From positions 1 through 64,000 of the forward strand of contig NZ_RZIJ01000008.1 in assembly GCF_003989665.1 (NCBI RefSeq): a DNA stretch of 64,000 nt, written 5' to 3'. This document shows, piece by piece, positions 11,790 to 20,784 of this stretch (position 1 is the first letter of the stretch; every line of letters starts with the position of its first letter). Both the position numbers and the translations under genes were made by a program. Below the pieces are notes generated by a model that was given only the letters and a program-made list of their open reading frames with translations, had not been told where the DNA came from and did no database searches. Origin of the DNA: Azospirillum doebereinerae (GTDB taxonomy: Bacteria > Pseudomonadota > Alphaproteobacteria > Azospirillales > Azospirillaceae).

Positions 11790-13373
11790 CTACCCCCGCA
11801 GGAAGGCGTCGTAAACGCCCAGCGTCTCGGTCACCGCCGCCTCCGTCTGGCCGGGGTACCAGACGGTGGCGGGGGTGCCGGTCACCACGGTGCCGGCGGG
11901 CGCGATGCGCTTGGCCTCCACCAGCCCCTCGACCAGCATGTCGGCGGGGCCGGCGCAGATCAGGGCCGGGCGGGTGAGCCGGGGCAGGCGGGCGCGGGTG
12001 TCGTATTCGAAGGCCGCGCGGTAGGAGCGGTCGTAATGGAGCCCGCTCTTCAGCAGCCCCAGCACCCAGTCGTGCAGAATCTCCGGCTCCGGCACGCCGA
12101 GCGAGCGGCCGGCGGCGCGCTCCTGTCGATACCACGGCCAGAACAGGAACATGTCGCGCCGCATGTTCCAGGCTTGCAGCAGGTGCAGCCCCCAGCGGTC
12201 GGGCACCAGCGGCGGGAAGTAGTTCTCCAGGATGTCGGCGCTGAAGCTCGGCGGCAGCAGCACCGGCGCTTCGAGCACGACGCGGCCGACCCGCTCGGGG
12301 TGGCGGACCGTCAACTCCAGCGCCACCAGCGCGCCGGTGTGCGTGCCCCACAGGTCGAAGCTCTCCAGCCCCAGCGCGTCGGCCACCGCCAGCGCGTCGT
12401 CGGCGAGCGCGCCGATGTCCACCGCCCGCTCCGGCTTGTCGGAATCGCCGTTGCCGAGATAGTCCGGCGCGATCACCTCCCAATCCTTCGCCAACCCCCG
12501 GATCAGCGGCAGCAGCGGCGCCGACGACCCCGGCGCGGATTGGAAGGCGAGCAGCGGCCGTCCGCCCGTCCCGCAGCGGCGCAGATGCACCCGGCCCTTG
12601 GGCGTGTCGACGTAATCGTGCCAGACCAGGGCCGGGTCGGCGAAGGGCCGGGCCGGCGGCACCGGGCCGCTTGCCGGCAGGCTCGCGGCCAGAGCGGCGA
12701 GCCGGGCCGGAAGATCGTCCGGGGTCGTCCGCGTCGCGCCGTCCCCGGCGCTCGGCATCGCCCCGGCGCACAACGCCCACAGCGCCTCGTAGCGGTGCGG
12801 GGCCACGGCGGCGGCGATGACCGTGGCGGCGAGATCCGCCGCGTCCGGCAGCGGATCGCCGTTCAACGCCGGCAGGCGGGGGTCGCGCGGCTCCAGGATG
12901 TGGGCGTCGCGGATGTGCGCGGACAGCACGGCGAGGTGGGTGCCGTCGGGGCGCGGCGCCAGCGCGGCCGGGCGCAGGCCGCGCGCGGCCCAGCCCTCGG
13001 CCGCGTCGGCGTTGGCGAGCAGGATCGCCTCCGGCGGCGTGGCGAGGGCCTTGCCGAGCGCGACCGCCAGCGGGGCGGCGAGGTCGAGGGCCAGCACGGC
13101 GCAGGCGCCGATCCCGATGGATCGCGCCGCCGTGGCGATCCGCGCCGCCAGCGCGCCGATGTCGTCCTCCGGTGTCCAGGCGTGCGCGGAGCCGCCGATC
13201 CCCGGCAGCTCGATCACCTTCACCGTCCAGCCCGGCAGGCGCGCGGCCAGGGTTTCGGCGCAGACGGAGGCCGCCGTGATCAGGCCGGGCAGCACCAGCA
13301 GATCGGGGCCGCTGCCGCCCCGCCACAGGCGCAGCTGCCCGGCTTCGGTGGTGACGTAATGAGGTTTCGGCAT
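11790..13373 (-). CDS. Tandem alpha/beta hydrolase-fold protein with non-canonical nucleophile elbows
   Basis: A 527-residue protein with two alpha/beta hydrolase folds, roughly residues 10-245 and 275-525. In the second domain the oxyanion/strand motifs are clear (FQSAPGSSAP, PDYLGNGDSDKP), but the nucleophile elbow reads GTHTG, with His where GxSxG has Ser. In the first domain the elbow position reads LALDLA, with no Ser. The ribosome site GGGGAGG lies 6 nt before the ATG. The gene is divergent from an acyl-CoA synthetase with a 180-bp shared control region, which suggests work on an acyl or CoA-linked substrate. The exact reaction is unknown, and the missing serines make a plain esterase call unsafe. 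Confidence 0.75.
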   Translation of the reverse strand: MPKPHYVTTEAGQLRLWRGGSGPDLLVLPGLITAASVCAETLAARLPGWTVKVIELPGIGGSAHAWTPEDDIGALAARIATAARSIGIGACAVLALDLAAPLAVALGKALATPPEAILLANADAAEGWAARGLRPAALAPRPDGTHLAVLSAHIRDAHILEPRDPRLPALNGDPLPDAADLAATVIAAAVAPHRYEALWALCAGAMPSAGDGATRTTPDDLPARLAALAASLPASGPVPPARPFADPALVWHDYVDTPKGRVHLRRCGTGGRPLLAFQSAPGSSAPLLPLIRGLAKDWEVIAPDYLGNGDSDKPERAVDIGALADDALAVADALGLESFDLWGTHTGALVALELTVRHPERVGRVVLEAPVLLPPSFSADILENYFPPLVPDRWGLHLLQAWNMRRDMFLFWPWYRQERAAGRSLGVPEPEILHDWVLGLLKSGLHYDRSYRAAFEYDTRARLPRLTRPALICAGPADMLVEGLVEAKRIAPAGTVVTGTPATVWYPGQTEAAVTETLGVYDAFLRG

Positions 13374-13440
13374 GGTCGTCCTCCCCTGGTTGGCCGGCGC
13401 GGCGGCCCGCCACTGTTGCGGCGGCGGATTGTGCCATTGT

Positions 13441-13469
13441 TTGACACTCAGTTCACAGGATGACATAAT
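13441..13469 (+). promoter_or_regulatory. Strong sigma-70-type promoter for the acyl-CoA synthetase gene
   Basis: TTGACA and CATAAT are separated by exactly 17 bp, giving a perfect -35 and a five-of-six -10 box in an otherwise GC-rich stretch. The expected transcript start is about 78 nt before the ATG of the acyl-CoA synthetase gene. It sits between two divergent genes, so a regulator bound here could affect both. Confidence 0.75.
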
Positions 13470-13553
13470 TTTGGAAATCACGACAAGCGCGACGCGGTGG
13501 CCCATCGATGGTGGCTCCGCTGGAGACGCTGCAAATTCACGAGGGAGACGAGC

Positions 13554-15182
13554 ATGGCGTGGCCGGACGGTGAGGGCTTTCCCAAGCGGCGCGAGCTTCT
13601 TTTCGGCACGCGCCTCGTACCGTGCTACAGCGAACGGCCAAAGACGCTCGACGCGATGTTCCGCGCCGCCGTGGAGCGGGCGCCCGGCAACGAGGCGATG
13701 GTCGACGGCGCGCGCCGCTACAGCTACCGGGATCTCGACGCGCAGGTGACCAAGGCCGCCGCCGCGCTGGCCGCGCGCGGCGCCGTCCAGGGCGACCGTC
13801 TGGCGCTGGTGCTGTCCAACCGGGCCGAGTTCCTGATCGCGCTCTTGGCGGCGACGCGCATCGGCGTCGTCGCGGTCCCGGTCAGCGCGCGGGAGCAGAA
13901 GCCCGGCATCACCGGCATCCTCAACGATTGCGAAGCCAGGTTCCTGGTCCACGACGCCGAGCTGACGGACCGCATGCCGGACGCCGACGCGGTGCCGTCG
14001 CTGGCGCTCCGCCTGTCCGTGGGGGCCGCCGCCGGGGCCGCCGGCCGTTTCGAGGATCTGCTGGACGGACCGGACGCGGCTCTGCCCGCCGTCGCCTGGG
14101 GCGAGGAGGACACCGCCGTCATCCTCTACACCTCGGGCACCACCGGCAAGCCGAAGGGCGCGCTGCTGGCGCACGTCAACATCATCCACTCGGCGATGCA
14201 TTTCGAGGAGTGCTGGCGGTTCCGCGACGGGGAGCGGGCGGTGCTGGCGGTTCCGGCCTCCCACGTCACCGGGCTGGTCGCCGTGGTGCTGGCGATGGTG
14301 CGGGTGGCCGGCTGCGTGATCCTGATGCCGGCCTTCGACGTGAACGGCTTCCTCGCCTTGGCCAGCCGGGAACGGATGACCAACACCGTGCTGGTGCCGG
14401 CGATGTACAACCTCGCCCTGCTGCGCGGCGATTTCACTAGGCACGATCTGTCGTCCTGGCGGATCGGCGGCTTCGGCGGCGCGCCGATGCCCGAGGCGAC
14501 GGTGGAGGCGATGGCCGAGCGGCTGCCGGCCCTGCACCTGCTGAACGCCTACGGCTCGACCGAATGCGCGACGATCATCGCCGTCGTTCCGGTCGGCCAC
14601 ACGCGCGCCTGCCTCGACGCGGTGGGGATGTGCGTGCCCTGCGGCGACCTGCGCGTCGTCGACGAGGACGGGCGCGAATGCCCGCCGGGCGCCACCGGCG
14701 AGGTGTGGATCCGCGGACCGATGACCATCCGCGGCTATTGGAACCGCGAGGACGCCACACGCGACAGCTTCGTCGACGGCTATTGGCGTTCCGGCGACAT
14801 CGGCTCGGTCGACGCGCAGGGTTATGTGCGTCTGTTCGACCGCAAGGGCGACGTCATCAACCGGGGCGGCTACAAGATCTACAGCGTGGAACTCGAGAAC
14901 GCGCTGGCCCGCCACCCCGAGGTGGTCGAGGTCGCGGCGGTCGCCCATCCCGACCCGGTGATGGGCGAGAAGATCCACGTCTTCGTCATCGCCAAATCCG
15001 CCGCGCTGACGGCGGAGGACGTGAAGGCCTTCTGCCGCGCGGCGGTCGCCGAATACAAGGTGCCCGACCACGTGACGCTGCTGGAGGACGCGCTGCCGCG
15101 CAACGCCAACGGCAAGGTCACCAAGCGGGTCCTGCGCGACCGGGTCCTGAGCGGCGAACTTGGGGGCGGGCCGGCGCGCTGA
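13554..15182 (+). CDS. AMP-forming acyl-CoA synthetase / AMP-dependent ligase
   Basis: A 542-residue adenylate-forming enzyme that activates a carboxylic acid with ATP and transfers it to CoA. Motifs in order are the P-loop-like YTSGTTGKPKGA, the adenine-binding AYGSTE, the hinge-region YWRSGDIG followed by RKGDVINRGGYKI, and the C-terminal catalytic lysine in NANGKVTKR. The ATG at 13554 has GAGGGAG 7 nt upstream; an in-frame ATG at 13497 lacks a ribosome site. The substrate cannot be read from sequence; a medium-chain or aromatic acid is plausible. The divergent two-domain hydrolase may act in the same pathway. Confidence 0.88.
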   Translation: MAWPDGEGFPKRRELLFGTRLVPCYSERPKTLDAMFRAAVERAPGNEAMVDGARRYSYRDLDAQVTKAAAALAARGAVQGDRLALVLSNRAEFLIALLAATRIGVVAVPVSAREQKPGITGILNDCEARFLVHDAELTDRMPDADAVPSLALRLSVGAAAGAAGRFEDLLDGPDAALPAVAWGEEDTAVILYTSGTTGKPKGALLAHVNIIHSAMHFEECWRFRDGERAVLAVPASHVTGLVAVVLAMVRVAGCVILMPAFDVNGFLALASRERMTNTVLVPAMYNLALLRGDFTRHDLSSWRIGGFGGAPMPEATVEAMAERLPALHLLNAYGSTECATIIAVVPVGHTRACLDAVGMCVPCGDLRVVDEDGRECPPGATGEVWIRGPMTIRGYWNREDATRDSFVDGYWRSGDIGSVDAQGYVRLFDRKGDVINRGGYKIYSVELENALARHPEVVEVAAVAHPDPVMGEKIHVFVIAKSAALTAEDVKAFCRAAVAEYKVPDHVTLLEDALPRNANGKVTKRVLRDRVLSGELGGGPAR

Positions 15183-15270
15183 GGCGGGCGGCCGTCAAAA
15201 GCGGACAGGCCGAGGAACGCGCGGTCGCCGCCGGGGTTTGGTCTCTGCACAAGAAAGCGGAGGCATGGTC

Positions 15271-16179
15271 ATGCGGTGGCAAGGGGGACGCGAAAGCGAG
15301 AACGTCGAGGACCGGCGCGGCCAAGGTGGGCTTGGCGGCGGCGGGGGCTTCGGCGGTGGCCTGCCGGGGGGCGGCATCCGCATCGGCCGGGGCGGCTTGG
15401 GCGTCGGCGGGGTGATCGTTCTGGTCGTGGTGTCGCTGTTCCTGGGCATCGACCCCATGGAGGTCCTGAACGGCGGCGCGCCGACCACGCAGACCGGCTC
15501 CGTGCGCGAGGACGCGCCGCGCGGCTCGGCCGACGACGAGTTGAGCCGTTTCGTGTCGGTGGTGCTGGCCGACACGGAAGACACCTGGACCGGCCTGTTC
15601 CAGCAGATGGGCCGCCAATACCAGGACCCCAAGCTGGTGCTGTTCAACGGGGCGGTCAACTCCGGCTGCGGCAGCGCCGAGGCGGCGATGGGGCCGTTCT
15701 ATTGCCCGCTGGACCGCAAGGTCTACATCGACCTCGGCTTCTACCGGGACCTGCGCGACCGCTTCAAGGCGCCGGGCGACTTCGCCCAGGCCTATGTCAT
15801 CGCCCACGAGGTCGGGCACCACGTGCAGAACCTGCTGGGCATCTCCGATCAGGTCCAGGCGGCCCAGCAGCGCGCCGGCGGGCGGGCGGCGGCGAACGCG
15901 CTGTCGGTGCGGCTGGAGTTGCAGGCCGACTGCTTCGCCGGGCTGTGGGCCAACCACGCCAACCGCGACCGCAAGATCCTGGAGCCGGGCGACGTCGAGG
16001 AGGCGCTGACCGCCGCCAGCGCCATCGGCGACGACCGTCTGCAACGCCAGTCGCGCGGCGGCGTCTCCCCCGACAGCTTCACCCATGGCAGCTCCGAGCA
16101 GCGCGTCCGCTGGTTCCGCACCGGCTTGGAGAGCGGCGACCTGAAGCGGTGCGACACCTTCGCCGCCGACCGGCCATAA
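15271..16179 (+). CDS. Neutral zinc metallopeptidase (YpfJ family)
   Basis: A 302-residue membrane-anchored protein of the YpfJ/putative neutral zinc metallopeptidase family. A glycine-rich N-terminus (residues 7-45) precedes one hydrophobic segment (VGGVIVLVVVSLFLG), and the catalytic zinc motif HEVGHH is intact near residue 177, with a downstream ELQADCFAG that supplies the third ligand region. The start at 15271 is preferred because GGAGG lies 7 nt upstream; the ATG at 15265 is too close to it. The biological substrate of the family is unknown. The gene is 88 nt downstream of the acyl-CoA synthetase gene but need not share its role. Confidence 0.9.
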   Translation: MRWQGGRESENVEDRRGQGGLGGGGGFGGGLPGGGIRIGRGGLGVGGVIVLVVVSLFLGIDPMEVLNGGAPTTQTGSVREDAPRGSADDELSRFVSVVLADTEDTWTGLFQQMGRQYQDPKLVLFNGAVNSGCGSAEAAMGPFYCPLDRKVYIDLGFYRDLRDRFKAPGDFAQAYVIAHEVGHHVQNLLGISDQVQAAQQRAGGRAAANALSVRLELQADCFAGLWANHANRDRKILEPGDVEEALTAASAIGDDRLQRQSRGGVSPDSFTHGSSEQRVRWFRTGLESGDLKRCDTFAADRP

Positions 16180-16239
16180 GCCCGTTCGGCCGGAACGGTC
16201 TCGAAGGCTCCGTCCTGCGTTCCAGGACACCCCAATGAA

Positions 16240-16273
16240 AAAAGGCGCCTCCCCTTGGGGAGGCGCCTTTTTC
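16240..16273. terminator. Bidirectional rho-independent terminator
   Basis: AAAAAGGCGCCTCCCC and GGGGAGGCGCCTTTTT form a near-perfect GC-rich stem with a minimal loop, flanked by A and T runs on either side. It lies between convergent genes and can stop transcription from both. Two smaller hairpins (16182-16198 and 16212-16228) precede it. Confidence 0.9.
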
Positions 16274-16286
16274 GGAGCGGAACCGA

Positions 16287-16505
16287 TCAGTCCTCGGCGG
16301 GACGGTTGGCGGCGTGGTCGCGGAGCTGGTCGGTCTGGACGGTCTTGCTGTCCAGGCCGCGTTCGTCCGAATGCCGGGACTTGTCGCGGTTGGAGAGGAC
16401 CATGTTCTCGCCGATCGCGCCCTCGGGAAGGTCGGTGGTGGCGCCGACCCCGGCGCCCTTGCCGTGGGCGCCCGGACCGATGTGCTTCTTGCTGGCGTTC
16501 GCCAT
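16287..16505 (-). CDS. Small conserved-looking hydrophilic protein of unknown function
   Basis: A 72-residue, highly charged protein without signal peptide or membrane segment, beginning MANASKKHIGPGAHGKGAG. AAAAGGA lies 7 nt before the ATG and the codon use matches the neighbours. It ends in front of a bidirectional terminator. I do not recognise a characterised family. The gene is 31 bp downstream of the DUF4142/PRC-barrel gene on the same strand, so the two are probably co-transcribed, which hints at a stress or envelope setting. Confidence 0.7.
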   Translation of the reverse strand: MANASKKHIGPGAHGKGAGVGATTDLPEGAIGENMVLSNRDKSRHSDERGLDSKTVQTDQLRDHAANRPAED

Positions 16506-16536
16506 GTCGGCATCCTTTTGCTGTTGAGGGGAAGGC

Positions 16537-17577
16537 TTACTCCTGGGTGCGCGGGGCGTCCGCGCCGGACTTGTCGGTGCCGGACTTGCGCGACCGCTCG
16601 CCGAGCGACACGGTGGTGTCCTCGTAGCGGAATTCCGGCATGGCCTTGACCTGGTCGTCGGTCAGCTGGCGGGCGACGACGCGCTCGCCGGTGGTGTCCA
16701 GCAGCGCGTAGTCGAGGGCGATCTGCTTGGCGCCGATGCCCAGCACGCCGCCCCGGTTGAGGATCACCGCCGTGGCGGCGCCCGACTGCGGGTCGAGGAT
16801 GACGTCGGACACGTCGCCCAGCTTGTTGCCGTTCTCGCCGTAGATGTCGGTGCCGATCAGGTTGTTGAAACTGACCTTCTGCGGAGCCTGGGCGGCGTTC
16901 GCCAGCGTGCCATCGGGCAGGACGCTGCTCGTCTGCATGCCGTGCGTTCCCTCGTTCGGGGCGGTCGAGGCGACGGACGGCAGCAGGGTCTGCACGTGGT
17001 GCAGATGCTCCTGCAACGTGGGCAGGGTCTTCTGCGCGAACTGCTTCAGGTCGTTGTCCTGGCCTTCCTTGATCTGGGTGTCGAACAGGGCGACGGCGGT
17101 CCGGTGCGCGTCCAGCTGGCCCTGCACATAGGCGGAATCGAAGGCGGCGCCGGACAGCCCGCTCAACCGGTCGAGCTTCTGCTTGTGCTCGGCGTCGAGC
17201 GCCGTGGGCAGCGCGACCGACTTGGTCTTGGCCAGCGACTTCATGGTCTCGGCGGTCTTGCCGTGGTCGGTGACCATGCTGCGGCCGAGCGTCTTGACCT
17301 CGGCCTTCTGGCCCTTCTCGGTGGCCAGCTTGCCCGCCTGGATCTCGAACTGGTCGCTGATCGCGGCCTTCTCGACGAAGCCGCGGTCCTGCGCCGACAG
17401 TTGGCCCTGGCCTGGAGCGGCTTGACTGGGAGCGGCTTGACTGGGAGCGGCTTGACTGGGAGCGGCCTGGGTGGGCGTGGCCGGCGGGGCGGTCGGGTTC
17501 GGCTGCTGCGCCATGCCGATGGCGGGCGTCGCGAGCAGCACGACCGTCGCGGCGGTGAGCAGGAGCTGACGTTTCAT
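16537..17577 (-). CDS. Exported DUF4142 plus PRC-barrel domain protein
   Basis: A 346-residue secreted protein. A signal peptide (cleavage near GMAQQ) is followed by a Pro/Ala-rich linker containing AAPSQ repeats (residues 33-58), a helical DUF4142 domain (about 60-200, with SDQFEIQAGKLATEKG and a HLHHVQTLLP end), and a PRC-barrel domain (about 235-320, including GTDIYGENGNKLGDVSDVI). DUF4142 proteins are periplasmic, ferritin-like in outline and of unknown role; PRC-barrel domains often mediate association with other proteins. GGGGAAG lies upstream of the ATG. The linker is coded by a 15-bp tandem repeat that could vary in copy number. Confidence 0.82.
   Translation of the reverse strand: MKRQLLLTAATVVLLATPAIGMAQQPNPTAPPATPTQAAPSQAAPSQAAPSQAAPGQGQLSAQDRGFVEKAAISDQFEIQAGKLATEKGQKAEVKTLGRSMVTDHGKTAETMKSLAKTKSVALPTALDAEHKQKLDRLSGLSGAAFDSAYVQGQLDAHRTAVALFDTQIKEGQDNDLKQFAQKTLPTLQEHLHHVQTLLPSVASTAPNEGTHGMQTSSVLPDGTLANAAQAPQKVSFNNLIGTDIYGENGNKLGDVSDVILDPQSGAATAVILNRGGVLGIGAKQIALDYALLDTTGERVVARQLTDDQVKAMPEFRYEDTTVSLGERSRKSGTDKSGADAPRTQE
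17411..17470. repeat. Four-copy 15-bp tandem repeat inside the DUF4142 gene
   Basis: The unit CTGGGAGCGGCTTGA occurs at 17426-17440 and 17441-17455 exactly, with degenerate copies on both sides. It encodes the AAPSQ linker repeats. Because the unit is a multiple of three, copy-number change would lengthen the linker without breaking the frame. Confidence 0.9.
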
Positions 17578-18038
17578 GGTGGCTTCCCCTTGGCTTGAAG
17601 CTGGTGGACCGGTCCGGCGCACGCTGCCGCGCAGCGCCGATCATCCCTCTTCAACCCGTGGGAGGCTCCGGCGTTCCCTGGTAAGCCGGGTTCGCAAGGT
17701 GGAGTGCGGTTGCCCCGTCCCGAATCCCGCAATCGGCAAGGTGGTGGCGGCACCTGTGCAATATTCATTCTCACGATCAAAGGATGAGGCAAGGCACGTC
17801 ATCCGATTCGTGCCGCGAAAGACCCAGAGCACCGAGTGGGTTTTTGGAAAACATCGGTATATCGCCGAAAGTTATATGACTTAACCTATGTTAAGGCGAT
17901 TTTTCGTTGTGAGAATTGTTTATCCCCTTCCGCCGGCTTTCCGTTATTCTCCCGTTCCATCCGGTTCGCCGTTGTTCCGAAGCCCTGGCTTCCCGGACCG
18001 CAACGACGTTCAGGCCCAACGGAGAGCAGCGGCTGACC
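17578..18038. other. Divergent intergenic region upstream of the phytochrome operon
   Basis: The 461 bp hold no convincing gene. The 17750-17950 part is clearly more AT-rich than the surroundings and should carry the phytochrome-operon promoter. A perfect inverted repeat CTTAAC-CTAT-GTTAAG lies at 17880-17895, 143 bp before the chosen start, and is a candidate regulator site. Confidence 0.5.
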
Positions 18039-20315
18039 GTGACGACGACCGTTTCGAACGACACCACCTTCCATGATTCCGAAGCCTGCGCGCGGGAGCC
18101 GATCCACATCCCCGAAAGCGTCCAGCCACACGGGCATCTTCTGGTGTTCTCCGGCGCGGATCTGCGCCTGCTGAGAGCCAGCGCGCGGGCCGGCGAGGCG
18201 CTGGGCGTGGAGCTGGAGCGCGCGTTCGGGCAGACGGCGGATCGGCTCTTCGCGGGCGAGGTCGGGGCCGAGCTGTGCCGCGGGCTGGGCCAGGCGCCGG
18301 CGCGCGAACCGATCCAGCTGGGCGTCGCGCATCTTCCGACGGGCAGTTTCCAAACCATCGCGCACCGGTCGGGCGATGCGGTGGTGCTTGAGCTGGAGGG
18401 CGTGCCGTCCGAGGGCGCGCGGACCCTGGAAAGCCTTTACCCCGATTTGCGCAAGAGCATCCACAGCCTCCAGAGCGCCACCGACCTGGGCGGCCTGATG
18501 GCGCAGACGGCGGTGGCGGTGCGCGCGCTGACCGGCTTCGACCGGGTGATGGTCTACCAATTCGACGCGCAGTGGAACGGGACCGTCATCGCCGAGGACC
18601 GCAACGAGCGTCTCCCCTCCTACCTCGACCTGCGCTTTCCCGCTTCCGACATCCCGGAGCAGGCGCGGCGGCTCTACGCGCTGAACCGGCTGCGCCTGAT
18701 CGCGGACGCGCGTTACGCCCCGGTGCCGATCCTGCCGCCGGTCGGCGAGGGGGGCGGGGAGGGGGAGGCGCCGCTCGATCTCGGCTTCGCGGTGCTGCGC
18801 AGCGTCTCGCCGGTGCACCGCGAATACATGCGGAACATGGGCACGGCGGCGTCCATGTCGATCTCGGTGATGGACGGCGACCGCCTGTGGGGGCTGATCT
18901 CCTGCCACCACGCCGGCCCGCGCCAGCCAGCCTTCTCGGTCCGCACGGCCTGCGACCTGCTGGGGCAGGTGCTGTCGATCAAGATGACCGCGCTCGACCG
19001 GGGCGACGCGGCGGAGCACCGCATCCGGCTGAAACGCATCGAGGCCCGGCTGCTCGCCCACATGGCGGCGGCCGAGCATTTCGTGACCGGGCTGGTCGAG
19101 GCTCATGACGATCTGCTGACGCTGGGCGACGCGGAGGGGGCCGCCATCCTCTTCGAGGACCGCTGCCATCGGATCGGCCGCACGCCGCCGGAAGCCATGA
19201 TCCGTCGCATCGCCCGGCGTCTCAGCGAACGGGGCGAGGACGAGGTGTTCGCCACCGACTCCCTGGTTTCGCTCCTGCCGGAGGCGGAATCCTGCACGGA
19301 CACCGCCAGCGGGCTGCTGGCGATCTCCATCTCGCAGCTTCATCCCAGCTACGTGTTCTGGTTCCGGCCCGAGGTGGTGCGGACCGTGAAATGGGGCGGC
19401 GATCCGCACAAACCCGCCGCTCCGGCCGGCGCGGCCCTGTCGCCGCGCCGCTCCTTCGAGACCTGGAAGGAGACGGTGCGGCTGCAGGCGATGCCCTGGC
19501 GCGCCGGGGAGATCGAGACCGCGCGCGATTTCCGCAACGCCATCGTCGGCATCGTGCTGCGCAAGGCGGAGGAGATGGCGGCGCTGAACGTCGAACTCCA
19601 GCGCAGCAACAGCGAACTGGCGGCCTTCTCCTATTCCGTGTCGCACGACCTGCGCGCGCCCTTCCGCCATGTGACGAGCTACGCCGAACTGCTGCGCGCC
19701 CGCGCGGCGTCCAAGCTCGACACGCGGGAACTGCATTATCTGGACACCATCATCGACGCGGCGACCTCCGCCGGCCAGCTGGTGGACGGGCTGCTGCAAT
19801 TCTCGCATCTCGGCCGGGCGTCGCTGACCTTCGTCGACATCGACATGAACCGGCTGGTGGTCGAGGTCCGCCGCCTGCTGGCGCCCGAGGCGGAGGGGCG
19901 CGCCATCCGCTGGACGGTGGAGGATCTGCCCACGATCCAGGGCGATCCGATGATGATCCGGCTGGTGATGCAGAACCTGCTGTCGAACGCCATCAAATAC
20001 ACCCGGAACCGGCCGGACGCCGCCATCCGGGTCGGCTGCCATGCCACGCCCGACGCGTTCGAGATCGTCGTGGAGGACAACGGCACCGGCTTCGACATGA
20101 CCTACGCGCACAAGCTGTTCGGGGTCTTCCAACGCCTGCACCGCGAGGAGGAGTTCGATGGGATCGGCATCGGCCTCGCCAACGTCCGCCGCATCGTCGA
20201 GCGCCACGGCGGTCAGATCCGGGCGGAGGGCAAACTGGAACAGGGCGCGACCTTCACCGTTTCGCTTCCCCGGTCGCAGCCCCGGCCGTTGACCATTCTC
20301 GATTCCAAGGTATGA
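18039..20315 (+). CDS. bphP: Bacteriophytochrome histidine kinase (biliverdin-binding light sensor)
   Basis: A 758-residue red/far-red photoreceptor kinase with PAS-GAF-PHY photosensory module and HisKA-HATPase output. The biliverdin-attaching cysteine is present (Cys17 in EACAREPIHIPESVQPHG), as are the GAF motif FPASDIPEQARRLY and the chromophore-pocket histidine in SVSPVHREYMRNMG. The H-box is YSVSHDLRAPFR and the N-box QNLLSNAIKY. The GTG start is chosen so that the cysteine falls at the usual distance from the N-terminus; its ribosome site is weak and an ATG at 17916 is open in frame. A response regulator gene follows by 4 nt. Confidence 0.9.
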   Translation: MTTTVSNDTTFHDSEACAREPIHIPESVQPHGHLLVFSGADLRLLRASARAGEALGVELERAFGQTADRLFAGEVGAELCRGLGQAPAREPIQLGVAHLPTGSFQTIAHRSGDAVVLELEGVPSEGARTLESLYPDLRKSIHSLQSATDLGGLMAQTAVAVRALTGFDRVMVYQFDAQWNGTVIAEDRNERLPSYLDLRFPASDIPEQARRLYALNRLRLIADARYAPVPILPPVGEGGGEGEAPLDLGFAVLRSVSPVHREYMRNMGTAASMSISVMDGDRLWGLISCHHAGPRQPAFSVRTACDLLGQVLSIKMTALDRGDAAEHRIRLKRIEARLLAHMAAAEHFVTGLVEAHDDLLTLGDAEGAAILFEDRCHRIGRTPPEAMIRRIARRLSERGEDEVFATDSLVSLLPEAESCTDTASGLLAISISQLHPSYVFWFRPEVVRTVKWGGDPHKPAAPAGAALSPRRSFETWKETVRLQAMPWRAGEIETARDFRNAIVGIVLRKAEEMAALNVELQRSNSELAAFSYSVSHDLRAPFRHVTSYAELLRARAASKLDTRELHYLDTIIDAATSAGQLVDGLLQFSHLGRASLTFVDIDMNRLVVEVRRLLAPEAEGRAIRWTVEDLPTIQGDPMMIRLVMQNLLSNAIKYTRNRPDAAIRVGCHATPDAFEIVVEDNGTGFDMTYAHKLFGVFQRLHREEEFDGIGIGLANVRRIVERHGGQIRAEGKLEQGATFTVSLPRSQPRPLTILDSKV

Positions 20316-20319
20316 CTCG

Positions 20320-20784
20320 ATGGCCGAACTGAAACCCATCCTGCTGGTCGAGGACAACCCGAAGGACCTGGAGCTGACCCTCGAAGCCTTCGAGGAGGCG
20401 CAGCTGGCCAACGACATCGTGGTCGCCCGCGACGGCGCGGAGGCGCTCGCCTACCTGATGCCGGAAGGCGGCGAATCCCCGACCGATTTCAAGCGGCCGG
20501 CGGTGATCATCCTGGACATCAAGCTGCCCAAGATCGACGGCATCGAAGTGCTGCGGCGGATCAAGTCGAACGACGCCACCCGCCAGATTCCGGTCGTGAT
20601 GCTGACCTCGTCCAAGGAGGAGGAGGATCTGGTGCGCAGCTATCACCTCGGCGTCAACGCCTTCGTGGTCAAGCCGGTGGGCTTTCGGGACTTCTTCGAC
20701 GCGATCCACGGCCTGGGCAGCTTCTGGGCCATCCTGAACGAACCGCCTCCGGGCAGCCATCGGCGCGGCGGTTCCAAGGCATGA
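20320..20784 (+). CDS. Single-domain response regulator (Rcp1-like partner of the phytochrome)
   Basis: A 154-residue stand-alone receiver with acidic pocket LVEDNPKD, phospho-acceptor Asp66 in ILDIKLPKIDG, and conserved Lys in VVKPVGF. It has no DNA-binding domain and resembles Rcp1, the cognate receiver of cyanobacterial phytochrome Cph1. It starts 4 nt after the phytochrome gene and its stop overlaps the next kinase gene by 4 nt, so it most likely carries phosphate from the phytochrome to a downstream partner. Confidence 0.9.
   Translation: MAELKPILLVEDNPKDLELTLEAFEEAQLANDIVVARDGAEALAYLMPEGGESPTDFKRPAVIILDIKLPKIDGIEVLRRIKSNDATRQIPVVMLTSSKEEEDLVRSYHLGVNAFVVKPVGFRDFFDAIHGLGSFWAILNEPPPGSHRRGGSKA

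Noticed and set aside
13425..13442. Possible sigma-54 promoter TGGCACAATCCGCC on the minus strand before the two-domain hydrolase
   Set aside because: The -24 part fits, but the -12 GC is not at the required spacing and TTGC is missing.
17411..17470. Possible CRISPR-like repeat
   Set aside because: The 15-bp units are directly adjacent with no spacers and lie inside a coding sequence in frame.
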